Assembly (NCBI RefSeq): GCF_000422385.1
Contig: NZ_AULR01000001.1
Coordinates: 480,783 to 544,782, forward strand
Direction of reading: 5' to 3'
Length of the DNA: 64,000 nucleotides
DNA from: Microbacterium indicum DSM 19969
GTDB taxonomy: Bacteria > Actinomycetota > Actinomycetes > Actinomycetales > Microbacteriaceae
Shown here: piece after piece, positions 24,555 through 33,474 of the stretch
How positions within the stretch are numbered: the first letter of the stretch is position 1
Layout: each line of letters starts with the position of its first letter
Made by a program: the position numbers and the translations under genes
The notes under the pieces: generated by a model
Told to the model about the DNA's origin: nothing
Database searches by the model: none
Seen by the model: the letters and a program-made list of their open reading frames with translations, nothing else

Positions 24555-26231
24555 ATGCAACACGATCACTCAGCTCGCCGATCGCGAGCCACACGCCGCT
24601 TCGCGGCGTTCGCTGTCGTCACGGCTGCGGCAGCGGCGGCACTCGTCGGCGGCACATCCGCCGACGCCGTCACGTCGGGCAACGGCGCTCTCGTCTACTC
24701 GCCAGCGGCCGGCAGCTCATTCAACCCGGAGGGCGGAGCGCCCGCCGGAACCACCTACGCGAAGATCGCGATCCTCAAAGCGAACGGCTCGTCGAACGGA
24801 ACCCAGCTGGTGACATTCGACCAGCTCGTGCTGCAAGACGGAGTCCAGGTCTACCCCATCTACCGAAGCACCGACGACGGCACATCGTGGGCTCACCTGA
24901 CCGACATCGTTCCGAGCGATGACTTCCCGAACTTCACGCGGACAGCACAGCCGACGCTCTTCGAGGTTCCCGAGAACACCGGCGGCCTCGAGGCGGGCAC
25001 CCTGCTGCTCGGCGGGATGATCATGCCCGAGGACCGATCGATCAGTCGGCTGGTCGTATACAGCAGCACCGACCAGGGCCAGAACTGGGATCTCCTGAGC
25101 GTCATCGACGAGGGCGGCCCTGCCATCTACGACCCCAGCTCGAGCTCCACGACCACTACAGTTTGGGAGCCCTCGTTCGCTGTCGATGCAGAGGGTGGGC
25201 TCGTCGCCTATTTCTCGGACGAGCGCCAGAAGGACGACGGCGTCCTTCAGGCCGTGTCATATCGCCGGTCCGTCGACGGCGGTCAGACCTGGGGCCCGCT
25301 GGTCAACGTCAGCGCTCCCGTCAATCAAGCCGACCGCCCCGGGATGATCACAGTCACGGAGCTCCCGGACGGGACATACCTCGCGACCTACGAGGTCGTC
25401 AATCTGCCGACGGCATCCGCCAACGCCGCGCCGGTGTATTTCAAGACCTCGCCTGATGGGCTCGACTGGGGCGACGAGACGAGCATCGGAACTCCGATCC
25501 AACTCGAGAACGGTCGCGGGCTCGGATCCTCGCCATACGTCACGTGGTCGCCGTCCGGAGGCCCGAACGGCACGGTGGTCGTAGCGTCGATGTGGTCGCT
25601 CGACGGGAACCAGGTGATCGACGGCGGCCAGAACTTCTATGTCAATCACAACCTCGGCCAGGGCACATGGGAGACATTGCCCATGCCTGTGACGTTCGAC
25701 GCCACCGACACACAGGGCGGGAACTTCAGCGGTTTCGCGCAGGGCCTCGCGACGAGCGTCGACGGATCCACGCTCTATCAGGCCGTGAACGTCGAGAACC
25801 TCACGACCGAGCTGAACGACATCCGCGTGGGTTCGCTCGCGCTCGATGCCGACCAGTTCGAGGCCGAGGAGGCTGCGCTGAACGACGTAGCGCTTGTCTC
25901 ACACGTGCAGGCGTCGAACGGCTCGAAGGTCGGCAACATCAATGACCCGTCGAGCTTCGTCGAGTTCGAAATCGACGTCGCGTCGGCTGGCACTCATACG
26001 GTGTACGCGCGATACGCGAACGGATATGGAACGACCGCGACACATCAAATCCAAGTGAACGGCGCGAGTGCGGGATCGATCTCCTACCCCGCGACCGCGG
26101 ACTGGGGCAGATACCAGTGGTCCGAGATCGACGTCGACCTCGAAGCCGGTGCGAACACCATCCGATTCGGAAAGGGCGTCGACTTCGCTGAGCTCGACGC
26201 GATCCGCGTCTCCCCGGCGGCCGCCGACTGA
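24555..26231 (+). CDS. Secreted GH93-like (exo-arabinanase type) six-bladed propeller enzyme with C-terminal carbohydrate-binding module
   Basis: Exported protein of 558 residues. An N-terminal basic, Ala-rich signal peptide covers about 1-38. The propeller shows Asp-box repeats (STDDGTSW, SSTDQGQNW, SVDGGQTWG, TSPDGLDWG). The run WEPSFAVDAEG, SDERQKDDG, DRPGMITVTELPDGTYLATY and SSPYVTWSPSGGPNGT matches what I know of GH93 exo-1,5-alpha-L-arabinanases better than sialidases, and the sialidase FRIP motif is missing. Residues about 425-555 (FEAEEAAL, YARYANGYG, WGRYQWSEIDVDL, DAIRV) look like a CBM6/35-type module. ATG 24555 is preceded by AAAGG at the right distance; ATG 24549 is not. It should release arabino-oligosaccharides for the divergent importer. 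Confidence 0.75.
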   Translation: MQHDHSARRSRATRRFAAFAVVTAAAAAALVGGTSADAVTSGNGALVYSPAAGSSFNPEGGAPAGTTYAKIAILKANGSSNGTQLVTFDQLVLQDGVQVYPIYRSTDDGTSWAHLTDIVPSDDFPNFTRTAQPTLFEVPENTGGLEAGTLLLGGMIMPEDRSISRLVVYSSTDQGQNWDLLSVIDEGGPAIYDPSSSSTTTTVWEPSFAVDAEGGLVAYFSDERQKDDGVLQAVSYRRSVDGGQTWGPLVNVSAPVNQADRPGMITVTELPDGTYLATYEVVNLPTASANAAPVYFKTSPDGLDWGDETSIGTPIQLENGRGLGSSPYVTWSPSGGPNGTVVVASMWSLDGNQVIDGGQNFYVNHNLGQGTWETLPMPVTFDATDTQGGNFSGFAQGLATSVDGSTLYQAVNVENLTTELNDIRVGSLALDADQFEAEEAALNDVALVSHVQASNGSKVGNINDPSSFVEFEIDVASAGTHTVYARYANGYGTTATHQIQVNGASAGSISYPATADWGRYQWSEIDVDLEAGANTIRFGKGVDFAELDAIRVSPAAAD

Positions 26232-26260
26232 CACCCTGACAGGGCGGGGCCGAAGACAGC

Positions 26261-26309
26261 GGGCCGCTCCCATCGACGCGCCACTGGCCCGTGTCGAGGG
26301 GAGCGGCCC
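26261..26309. terminator. Terminator hairpin after the GH93-like gene
   Basis: GGGCCGCTCCC (26261-26271) pairs with GGGAGCGGCCC (26299-26309) across a 27-base loop, between two convergent genes. No T-run follows. Confidence 0.55.
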
Positions 26310-26324
26310 CGGTCGATGAAACCC

Positions 26325-26636
26325 CTATGACAGCTCGTCGACGGCCTTCTCGAGCCGCTCGAGCTTGCCGTCGATCTCGCCCTCGTAGCCCGGCCGGATG
26401 TCGGCCTTGAGCACGAGCGAGACGCGGGATCCGAACGGCATGACGGCCTCGGTCGCCGCCTTGACGACGCCCATCACGGTGTCCCAGTCGGGTCCCTCGA
26501 TCTCGGTGAACATGCTCGTCGTGCGGTTGGGCAGGCCCGAGGCGCGGATCACGGCGACGGCCGCGGCGACGGCGTCGTGGACGGATCCGTCATCATTCCC
26601 GTTTCCGGAGGGGGCGACGGAGAAGGCGACGAGCAT
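26325..26636 (-). CDS. MTH1187/YkoF-type thiamine-binding protein
   Basis: Small cytoplasmic protein of 103 residues of the MTH1187 (former DUF77) family. It reads MLVAFSVAPSGNGNDDGSVH, then AVIRASGLPNRTTSMFTEIE and RVSLVLKADIRPG, the conserved strands of this ferredoxin-like fold. Family members bind thiamine or related compounds. Its ATG overlaps the stop of the upstream GT87-like gene (TGATG), so it is the last gene of a three-gene run with nnrD. Confidence 0.82.
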   Translation of the reverse strand: MLVAFSVAPSGNGNDDGSVHDAVAAAVAVIRASGLPNRTTSMFTEIEGPDWDTVMGVVKAATEAVMPFGSRVSLVLKADIRPGYEGEIDGKLERLEKAVDELS

Positions 26637-27838
26637 CAGGTTTCCTTTCGCAGGGGGACGCGGCACACGCGCACGACGGCCCAGACGCCGAGGACGACGA
26701 GCCCCACGTTTCGCAGGACGAGCACCGCGATGGCGAGCGTATCGCCCGCGAGCACGTGGTCGTAGGTGACGGGGTAGATGATCTGCGTCAGGTACGCGAT
26801 CACGAGCGCCAGCCCGGCGAGCGGCCAGGCGCGTCGGCGGTCGCGCACCATCCACGCGACGAGCGGCGCGATGAGCCACGAGGAGAACTGCGGAGATCCG
26901 ACCTTGTTCGTCGCGATGAGGGCGACGACGAGCGCGATCGCAAGGGGCGCGAGGATCCGCCACGGCTCGGCCCCCTGCCGCACGCGCCAGAACCCGAGGC
27001 CCGCGATCCCCGCGACGACGACGACCATGAGCGGCGTCAGGACGGCGGCCGTCGCCGCGACGCCGGGCCCCGTCACCTGATAGGTGAGGATGTCGGTGTC
27101 GTAGTAGGCCTGGTGCGTTCCGAGGGCCGTGCCGATCATGAACGGGGTCGCCGCGACGGCCTCGATCTGCAGGCCGCGGCCCGTCTGCGTCGTGATGAAG
27201 GCGAAGAGGTTCGACCAGCCCCCGGCGAGGATCACTCCCCCGGCGACGGCGAGCGACGCCCAGGCGGCGCCCGCGACGAGGCGCCAGCGGCGGCGCAGCG
27301 CCGCGACGCCCGCGAGGAGGATCGCGGCGGGCCAGATCTTCATCCATGTTCCGAGCGCGAGGATCACCCCCGCGGTGCGCGGCCGCGACCGGAGGAAGAG
27401 GATCCCCACGACGGCGAGCGGCACCGTCACGGCGTCGAGGCGGAAGATCCCGATCGGCCCGAGCAGGAGGACGAACGCCGCCCAGTACAGCCCGGCCCAG
27501 AGGCGCGCCTTCGAGCGGCCGCGGCGCACGAGGAACGCGAACGCGACGAGGTCCAGCACGCCGACGAGCACGGCCCACTGCAGCGCGTACGACGAGAACC
27601 AGACGAGGGCCTGGGCCGCGATCATGGGCGCGAGCGCGAGCGGCGGGTACACCCAGGGGCTGTCGACGCCGACGACGCCCTGGCCGTCGATCGCCCCGTC
27701 GCTCCACGGTTCGTAGACGAGGTATGTGTCGCCCATCGGCTGGTTGGGCCAGAGCCACCCGAGGGTGATCGCGACGAGGTGCGCGACGACGAAAGCGCCC
27801 CAGACGAACGACAGCCGCTCGACGCGCCCGAGCCTCAC
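26636..27838 (-). CDS. GT87/DUF2029-like integral membrane glycosyltransferase
   Basis: Polytopic membrane protein of 400 residues with about 10 or more helices. The region YLVYEPWSDGAIDGQ and DSPWVYPPLALAP between the first helices resembles the catalytic periplasmic loop of the polyprenyl-phosphomannose-dependent mannosyltransferases of actinobacterial envelopes, and GTWMKIWP is a family cytoplasmic motif. The GTG at 27838 is chosen because it overlaps the nnrD stop by 4 bases and the membrane domain begins there. The donor and acceptor are not known. Confidence 0.78.
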   Translation of the reverse strand: MRLGRVERLSFVWGAFVVAHLVAITLGWLWPNQPMGDTYLVYEPWSDGAIDGQGVVGVDSPWVYPPLALAPMIAAQALVWFSSYALQWAVLVGVLDLVAFAFLVRRGRSKARLWAGLYWAAFVLLLGPIGIFRLDAVTVPLAVVGILFLRSRPRTAGVILALGTWMKIWPAAILLAGVAALRRRWRLVAGAAWASLAVAGGVILAGGWSNLFAFITTQTGRGLQIEAVAATPFMIGTALGTHQAYYDTDILTYQVTGPGVAATAAVLTPLMVVVVAGIAGLGFWRVRQGAEPWRILAPLAIALVVALIATNKVGSPQFSSWLIAPLVAWMVRDRRRAWPLAGLALVIAYLTQIIYPVTYDHVLAGDTLAIAVLVLRNVGLVVLGVWAVVRVCRVPLRKET

Positions 27839-28716
27839 GCGTGGGCCTCGAGGAACGCGTCCGGCAGCGCGTGCGCGACGTCGAGAGCCGTGATGGGTCG
27901 CCCCGGCCCCGCCGCGATCCGCCCCGCGGTGCCGTGCAGCCAGGCGCCTGTCGCCGCGATGGGGCCGAGTTCCTCGACGTCGAGCCCGTCGCGATTCCGG
28001 GCCGCGGCCGTCGCCAGGACGGATCCGATCACGCCGGCGAGGACGTCGCCGGTGCCGGCGGCGGCGAGCCACGGCGTGCCGGCGTCGACGACCGTGTACC
28101 AGCCTCCCGGCGTCGCGACGATGGTCTCCGCGCCCTTCAGGAGGACGACGCTCCCGAGCGCGACGGCGGTCTCGCGCACCACGAGGATCCGCTCCCGCAG
28201 CCCGCCGTGCAGTCGCGGTTCGAGGGGGTCGACCGTGATGTCGTCGACGCCGAGGCCGAGCGGGATGCGCACCTCGGCGAGCTCGCCGTCATGCGGCGTG
28301 ACGATCGCGGGCGCCTTGGCGCGGGGCGCGAGGTCGAGCGCCCCCGCGTCGATCACGGCGGGGAAGCGCAGGGCGTTCTCGAGACGGGCCGTCAGCTCGC
28401 CGCCGCGCGTGCGGCCGTCGATCCCGGATCCCACGACGACGGCGTCGGTGCGCCCCGGGCCGAGCACCGTCTCGGGCCGCGACTGCAGCACGAGGCGGCC
28501 GACGCCGGGCTCGCCGACCCAGCGGACCATGCCGATGCCCGCGCGCCAGGCGCCCTCGACCGCGAGCACCGCCGCGCCGGGGTACGCGGGTGAACCCGTC
28601 AGGAGCGTGACGACCCCGCGGGAATACTTGTGATCGTCGCGTGTTGGGATTCGAAGTACCGACGCGGCGTCGGCTGCCGTCCAGCGGCCGTCGTGCCATG
28701 CGTGTCCACCGGGCAT
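27835..28716 (-). CDS. nnrD: ADP/ATP-dependent NAD(P)H-hydrate dehydratase
   Basis: Repair enzyme of 293 residues that dehydrates damaged NAD(P)HX. It is ribokinase-like: HKYSRGVVTLLTGSPAYPGAA near the N-terminus, TPHDGELAE for nucleotide binding, VLLKGAETIVATP, and AAGTGDVLAG with the catalytic aspartate. The epimerase partner domain (NnrE) is absent from this chain and not seen nearby. ATG 28716 follows TAGTGT (28729-28724) by seven bases, so it is probably leaderless. Confidence 0.92.
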   Translation of the reverse strand: MPGGHAWHDGRWTAADAASVLRIPTRDDHKYSRGVVTLLTGSPAYPGAAVLAVEGAWRAGIGMVRWVGEPGVGRLVLQSRPETVLGPGRTDAVVVGSGIDGRTRGGELTARLENALRFPAVIDAGALDLAPRAKAPAIVTPHDGELAEVRIPLGLGVDDITVDPLEPRLHGGLRERILVVRETAVALGSVVLLKGAETIVATPGGWYTVVDAGTPWLAAAGTGDVLAGVIGSVLATAAARNRDGLDVEELGPIAATGAWLHGTAGRIAAGPGRPITALDVAHALPDAFLEAHA

Positions 28717-28765
28717 GCGGATCACACTACCGACGGCGCGCACGCTCCCCCCTGAAAGGTGCTCG

Positions 28766-29845
28766 ATGAGCCTGCTGTTCTCGCCCCTGACGATCCGCGA
28801 CACGACCTTCCCCAACCGGCTGTGGGTCGCGGCCATGTGCCAATACAGCGCCGTCGACGGCGTCGTGAACGACTGGCACCACGTCCACCTGGCGCAGTTC
28901 GCGTCGGGAGGCGCCGGCGCGATCATCTCCGAGGCGACGGCCGTCGTGCCCGAAGGGCGGATCTCGCCCGAGGACGCGGGGCTGTGGAACGACGATCAGG
29001 TCGCCGCGTGGGCGCCGATCACCCGGTCGATCCGCGAGCGCGGCTCGGTCCCCGGTGTGCAGCTCGCACATGCGGGGCGCAAGGCGTCGACGTATCGCCC
29101 GTGGGCCGACGCGCAGGGATCCGTGCCGCTCACCGACGGCGGGTGGCGGGCCGAGGCGCCGTCGGCCGTCGCATACGAGGGCTTCGCCGAGCCCGTCGCG
29201 ATGACCCGCGAGCGGGTCGCCGAGGTCGTCTCCGCCTTCGCCGCGGCCGCGCGGCGCGCCGTCGCCGCCGGCTTCGAGGTGCTCGAGATCCACGCGGCCC
29301 ACGGCTACCTGATCCACGAGTTCCTCTCGCCGCTGTCGAACGAGCGCACCGACGAGTACGGCGGATCCCTCGAGAACCGCGCCCGCCTCGTGCTCGACAT
29401 CGTGCGCGCGATCCGCGCCGAGGTCGGCGGGTCGGTCCCCGTCTTCGTGCGCTTCTCGGCGACCGACTCGGCGCCGGGCGGCCTCGTGGCCGACGACGTC
29501 GCGCAGGTCGCGGCGTGGGCCGAGGAGGCGGGCGCCGACCTCTTCGACGTCTCGACGTCCGGCCTCGTCGCCCATCAGAGCATCGACGTCTTCCCGGGCT
29601 ACCAGGTGCCGCATGCCGCCGTCGTGAAGAAGGCCGTCGCGGCGCCCGTCGGCGCGGTCGGGATCATCACGTCGGGAGAGCAGGGCGAGCAGATCCTCCA
29701 GGCGGGCGGCGCCGACGTGATCCTCGCGGCCCGCGAGTGGCTGCGCGATCCGCACTTCGGCCTGCGCGCCGCCACCGAGCTCGGCGAGAGCGCGTCGGTC
29801 TGGCCCGAGCAGTACGTGCGCGCCCGCCGCACCCCCGCGAGCTGA
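28766..29845 (+). CDS. NADH:flavin oxidoreductase, old yellow enzyme family (YqjM-like)
   Basis: FMN-dependent ene-reductase of 359 residues. It begins LFSPLTIRDTTFPNRLWVA followed by MCQYSA, which marks the YqjM/thermophilic-like class. HAGRKAS and the catalytic histidine region in EIHAAHGYLIHEFLSPLSN are clear, and YGGSLENR and WLRDPHF complete the family signature. ATG 28766 has GAAAGG seven bases upstream. The physiological substrate is unknown; such enzymes reduce activated C=C bonds. Confidence 0.93.
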   Translation: MSLLFSPLTIRDTTFPNRLWVAAMCQYSAVDGVVNDWHHVHLAQFASGGAGAIISEATAVVPEGRISPEDAGLWNDDQVAAWAPITRSIRERGSVPGVQLAHAGRKASTYRPWADAQGSVPLTDGGWRAEAPSAVAYEGFAEPVAMTRERVAEVVSAFAAAARRAVAAGFEVLEIHAAHGYLIHEFLSPLSNERTDEYGGSLENRARLVLDIVRAIRAEVGGSVPVFVRFSATDSAPGGLVADDVAQVAAWAEEAGADLFDVSTSGLVAHQSIDVFPGYQVPHAAVVKKAVAAPVGAVGIITSGEQGEQILQAGGADVILAAREWLRDPHFGLRAATELGESASVWPEQYVRARRTPAS

Positions 29846-29857
29846 CCCCGCGAGCGG

Positions 29858-30035
29858 CCGTTTCCGCACACCACGTCCCGAGCGGGTCTCGTGGTGCGCA
29901 AAAACGACCCCTCCCGCCCCGCCGAACGGCCCTTCCGCACACCACGCCCCGCACCACTCGCGTGGTGCGCAGAAACGACCCCTCCCGCCCCGCCGAACGG
30001 CCGTTACCGCGCACCACGTCCGGCGCCCCGCGAGT
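29858..30035. repeat. Intergenic 71-bp tandem repeat, about 2.5 copies, with internal inverted repeats
   Basis: The block ACCACG recurs at 29870, 29941 and 30013, periods of 71 and 72. Copies 1 and 2 share CCGCACACCACG, a GTGGTGCGCA block followed by an AAACGACC stretch, and then CCCTCCCGCCCCGCCGAACGG. Copy 3 stops after the left arm. In copies 1 and 2 the CGCACACCACG arm can pair with CGTGGTGCG. The repeat fills the gap between the OYE gene and the next start, and copy 3 runs into the promoter of the MDR gene. Confidence 0.8.
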
Positions 30036-30047
30036 AGCGTGCCGCGT

Positions 30048-31019
30048 ATGACCGACTTCCCCGCATGGGTCGTGCGCGACGGCGCCGCGGCGTTCGAGAC
30101 CGTCGACGAGAGCTTCCTCGACGACCTCGACACGACGATCCGGGTCCGCTTCTCGAGCATCAACTACAAGGACGCGCTCGCGCTGCACGGCCGGCCGGGC
30201 GTGATCCGCCGCACGCCCCTGATCCCCGGGATCGATGCGACGGGCGAGGTCGTCGCGTCCCGCCACCCGCGCTGGAAGGCGGGCGACGTCGTGACGCTCG
30301 ACGGTGCGGGGCTCGGCGAGCAGCTGCACGGCGGCCTCGCGGGCCTCGCCCGTGTGTCGGGCGACGACCTCGTCGCGGTGCCGCGCGAGTTCTCGCCGCT
30401 CCAGGCCGCCGCGATCGGCACGGCGGGCTTCACGGCGGCGCTCGCGATCCTCGCGCTCGAGCGACACGGGATCGCCGACGGGCCCATCCTCGTCACGGGC
30501 GCGTCGGGCGGATCCGGATCCGTCGCGATCGCGATGCTCGCGGCCGCGGGATACGAGGTCACGGCCGCGACGGGCCGGCCCGACGCGATGCGCGAGCGCC
30601 TCACAGCCATCGGTGCGGCCGAGATCGTCGACCGCGCCGAGCTCGCCGAGCAGAGGCGACCGCTCGCGAAGCAGCGCTGGGCCGGCGTCGTCGACGGCGC
30701 GGGCGGATCCGTCCTGGCGGGCGCGCTCGCGCAGATCCGCGAGGGAGGCGCTGCGGCGGCCTACGGGCTCGCGGGCGGATCCGATCTCCCGACGACCGTG
30801 ATGCCGTTCATCCTCCGCGGCGTCTCGCTGCTGGGCATCGACTCCGTGCGGGCTGCGCCCGAGGCGCGGGCGGCAGCGTGGGAGCGCCTGGCACGCGACC
30901 TCGACCCGGCGGTCCTCGACGCGGTCACGCGCATCGTCCCCCTCGCCGAGGCCCGCACGGCGGCCGGCCCCCTGCTGGAGGGCAGGGGCACGGGCCGCAC
31001 GGTCATCGCGGTCGACTGA
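30048..31019 (+). CDS. Zinc-independent MDR quinone/acryloyl-CoA reductase-like oxidoreductase
   Basis: NADPH-dependent medium-chain reductase of 323 residues of the YhdH/AcuI type. Landmarks are INYKDALALHG, IDATGEVV, FTAALAILALERHG and the NADPH loop VTGASGGSGSVA. The C-terminal region LLGIDSVRAAPEARAAAWER matches YhdH. There are no zinc-ligand cysteines. ATG 30048 follows TAGCGT (30035-30040) by seven bases, so the message is probably leaderless. AcuI proteins reduce acryloyl-CoA; the substrate here is not established. Confidence 0.9.
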   Translation: MTDFPAWVVRDGAAAFETVDESFLDDLDTTIRVRFSSINYKDALALHGRPGVIRRTPLIPGIDATGEVVASRHPRWKAGDVVTLDGAGLGEQLHGGLAGLARVSGDDLVAVPREFSPLQAAAIGTAGFTAALAILALERHGIADGPILVTGASGGSGSVAIAMLAAAGYEVTAATGRPDAMRERLTAIGAAEIVDRAELAEQRRPLAKQRWAGVVDGAGGSVLAGALAQIREGGAAAAYGLAGGSDLPTTVMPFILRGVSLLGIDSVRAAPEARAAAWERLARDLDPAVLDAVTRIVPLAEARTAAGPLLEGRGTGRTVIAVD

Positions 31020-31025
31020 CGCCGA

Positions 31026-31087
31026 AAGGACATCTTCCCGCCGGATGGACATCGAATCGGATGTCCGAGAGGCGGGAAGATGTCCTT
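31026..31087. terminator. Nested-palindrome bidirectional terminator
   Basis: The outer arms AAGGACATCTTCCCGCC (31026-31042) and its complement (31071-31087) are a perfect 17-bp pair. Inside them GGACATC (31047-31053) pairs with GATGTCC (31060-31066). The same heptamer occurs in both outer arms, so alternative foldings are possible. It lies between two convergent genes. Confidence 0.7.
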
Positions 31088-31096
31088 CAGCCGATG

Positions 31097-32149
31097 TCAG
31101 CGCCGGCGGGCGCGATCGGTCGCGTCATGGACCTCGCCGATCAGCTCCTCGATGATGTCCTCGAGGAACAGCACCGACACCGTCCGGCCGCCCTCGTCGC
31201 GCACGCGCGCGAGGTGGCGCCCCTGGCTGCGCATGAGCGTCAGGGCGTCCTCGAGGTCGGTCGTCGCACTCACGGGCACCATATGGTGGATCCGCTTCGC
31301 GGGAATCGGCTCGTGCGCCTTGTCGACGTCGTCCGCGGCGCGCAGGACGTCCTTGAGGTGCACATAGCCGACGGGGTCGCCCTCGTCGTCGACGATCACG
31401 TAGCGCGAGTACCCGTGGGTCGCCACGGCGCGCTCGATCTCGGCGGGCGTCACGGCCTCGGGGAGCGTGACGATCCGCTCGAGCGGGACCGCGACGTCGC
31501 CGGCGTCCTTGTCGGTGAACTCGACGACCGCCGCGACGGTTCCCGCCGAGTCGTCGAGGACGCCCTCGCGGCGCGACTCGCTGACGATCGTCGCGACCTC
31601 GTCGAGCGTGAACGTCGACGCCGCCTCGTCGACCGGCTCGACCTTGAACAGGCGCAGTGCCAGGTTCGCGAGCCAGTTGAGGAAGACGACGACCGGGTGC
31701 ACGGCCTTCGACACCCACACGAGCGGGGTCGCGAGGATCATGACCGCGCGGTCGGGCATGCTGAACGCGAGGTTCTTCGCGACCATCTCGCCGAACACGA
31801 CGTGCAGGTACGAGACGAGGAGGAGCGCGATCACGAACGCGACGGTGTCGATCGCCGCCTCGCCCATTCCCGTGAGGCCGAGGGGCTCGGTCAGCAGATG
31901 ATGGAGCGCCGGCTCCGACACGTTGAGGATCAGGAGCGAGCACACCGTGATGCCGAGCTGACTCGTGGCGAGCATCTGCGTCGCGTGCTCCATCGCGAAC
32001 AGCGCGGTCTTCGCGGCGCGGGATCCCTTCTCAGCCTTCGGCTCGATCTGCGAGCGCTTCGCCGAGATCACCGCGAACTCGGCCGCGACGAAGAACGCGT
32101 TGCCGAGGAGCAGCACGACGAGCCACGCGAGTCCTGCCCAGTCGCTCAT
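31097..32149 (-). CDS. CNNM/CorC-type transporter with CBS domains (HlyC-related), short form
   Basis: Membrane protein of 350 residues. Residues about 1-160 form the DUF21/CNNM transmembrane domain (FFVAAEFAVISAKRSQIE, ATSQLGITVCSLL, VVFGEMVAKN), followed by a CBS pair with YSRYVIVDDEGDPVGYVHLKDVL. It lacks the C-terminal CorC_HlyC domain present in its neighbour. It overlaps the upstream paralogue by 4 bases, so the two are co-translated. The family is tied to Mg2+/Co2+ efflux or homeostasis. Confidence 0.88.
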   Translation of the reverse strand: MSDWAGLAWLVVLLLGNAFFVAAEFAVISAKRSQIEPKAEKGSRAAKTALFAMEHATQMLATSQLGITVCSLLILNVSEPALHHLLTEPLGLTGMGEAAIDTVAFVIALLLVSYLHVVFGEMVAKNLAFSMPDRAVMILATPLVWVSKAVHPVVVFLNWLANLALRLFKVEPVDEAASTFTLDEVATIVSESRREGVLDDSAGTVAAVVEFTDKDAGDVAVPLERIVTLPEAVTPAEIERAVATHGYSRYVIVDDEGDPVGYVHLKDVLRAADDVDKAHEPIPAKRIHHMVPVSATTDLEDALTLMRSQGRHLARVRDEGGRTVSVLFLEDIIEELIGEVHDATDRARRR

Positions 32150-33474
32150 CGGGCCACCTCCTGGTCGTCGGCTTCTGCGGGCACGGGGTCGGGCACGAAG
32201 CGCACGCGATCCACGCGGCGCCCGTCCATGCGCAGGATCTCGAGGGTCCCGTCGTCGACGCGCACGGTGTCGCCGACGTCGGGCACGCGCTCGAGCTCGG
32301 ACATGATGTACCCGCCGACGGTGTCGTAGTCATCGGACTCGGGGACCGTGACGGCCGCGCGCTCGCGCAGCTCGTCGGGGCGCAGCTGGCCGGGGAAGGT
32401 CACGGAGTCGCGGTGGCGGACGACGCCCGCGCGGCGGCGGTCGTGCTCGTCCGACACCTCTCCGACGATCTCCTCGACGAGGTCCTCGAGCGTCACGACG
32501 CCCGCGGTCCCGCCGTACTCGTCGACGACGAGCGCCATCTGGTAGCCGCGGCTGCGCAGCTCGGCGAGCATCTGATCCAGGTGCACCGTCTCGGGAACGC
32601 GGAGCGCCTCGGTCTGCAGGGCGCCGACGGGCACCTCCGCCCGGCGCTCGCGCGGAACGCTGACGGCGGCCTTGAGGTGCACGACGCCGACGATGTCGTC
32701 GATGTCGTCGTCGGAGACGGGGAAGCGGCTGTGACCCGTCTCGCGGGCGAGGCGGATCACGTCCTCCGCTGTATCACCGACCGCGAGCGAGTGCATGCGC
32801 GGCCGCGGGGTCATGACGTCGGCGGCCGTGAGTCGCGAGAAGGTGAGCGAGCGGTCGAGCAGCGTCGCGGTGTCCTTCTCGAGCACGCCGGCCATCGCCG
32901 AACGGCGGACGAGGCTCGAGAGCTCCTCCGCCGTGCGGGCGCCCGACAGCTCCTCCTGCGGCTCGACGCCCATCGCCCGCAGGATCCCGTTGGCGGATCC
33001 GTTGAGCACGGCGATCGCGGGGCGGAAGACCGTCGTGAACGCGACCTGCACGGGCGCGACGAGGCGGGCGGTCGCGACGGGGAGGGCGAGCGCGAAGTTC
33101 TTCGGGATCAGCTCGCCGAGGATCATCGAGAGGAAGGTCGCGACGACCATGCCGACGACCGTCGAGACGGGCCCCGCGATCGCCTCGGGGAGCGAGATCG
33201 CGGTGAAGACGGGGGCGAGCAGCCGCGACAGCGCGGGCTCGAACGTGTACCCCGTGAGGAGGGTCGTGAGGGTGATGCCGAGCTGGGCGCTCGACAGGTG
33301 CGTCGAGGTGTGCCTCAGGGCGGAGATCGTCATCGCGAGGCGCGTCTCGCCCCGCGCCTGCCTCGCCTCGAGATCGGCGCGGTCGACGTTGATGAGGGCG
33401 AACTCGCTGGCGACGAAGATGCCGGTGCCGAGGGTCAGGACGAGGCCCACGCCCAGCAGGATCCAGTCGATCAC
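32146..33474 (-). CDS. CNNM/CorC-type transporter with CBS and CorC_HlyC domains
   Basis: Membrane protein of 442 residues. The DUF21 domain ([48 protein letters not shown]) is followed by CBS domains with [12 protein letters not shown] and [20 protein letters not shown], then a C-terminal CorC_HlyC domain beginning near [19 protein letters not shown] and ending in [20 protein letters not shown]. The start is GTG. Together with the shorter paralogue it probably forms a Mg2+-linked cation transport or tolerance unit. Confidence 0.9.
   Translation of the reverse strand: MIDWILLGVGLVLTLGTGIFVASEFALINVDRADLEARQARGETRLAMTISALRHTSTHLSSAQLGITLTTLLTGYTFEPALSRLLAPVFTAISLPEAIAGPVSTVVGMVVATFLSMILGELIPKNFALALPVATARLVAPVQVAFTTVFRPAIAVLNGSANGILRAMGVEPQEELSGARTAEELSSLVRRSAMAGVLEKDTATLLDRSLTFSRLTAADVMTPRPRMHSLAVGDTAEDVIRLARETGHSRFPVSDDDIDDIVGVVHLKAAVSVPRERRAEVPVGALQTEALRVPETVHLDQMLAELRSRGYQMALVVDEYGGTAGVVTLEDLVEEIVGEVSDEHDRRRAGVVRHRDSVTFPGQLRPDELRERAAVTVPESDDYDTVGGYIMSELERVPDVGDTVRVDDGTLEILRMDGRRVDRVRFVPDPVPAEADDQEVAR

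Noticed and set aside
24555..26231. Exo-alpha-sialidase
   Set aside because: Asp boxes are present but the FRIP arginine motif is missing and the central motifs fit GH93 better; kept as GH93-like with moderate confidence.
29858..30035. CRISPR array
   Set aside because: Only 2.5 direct copies of a 71-bp unit with no spacer variation and no cas genes in the window.
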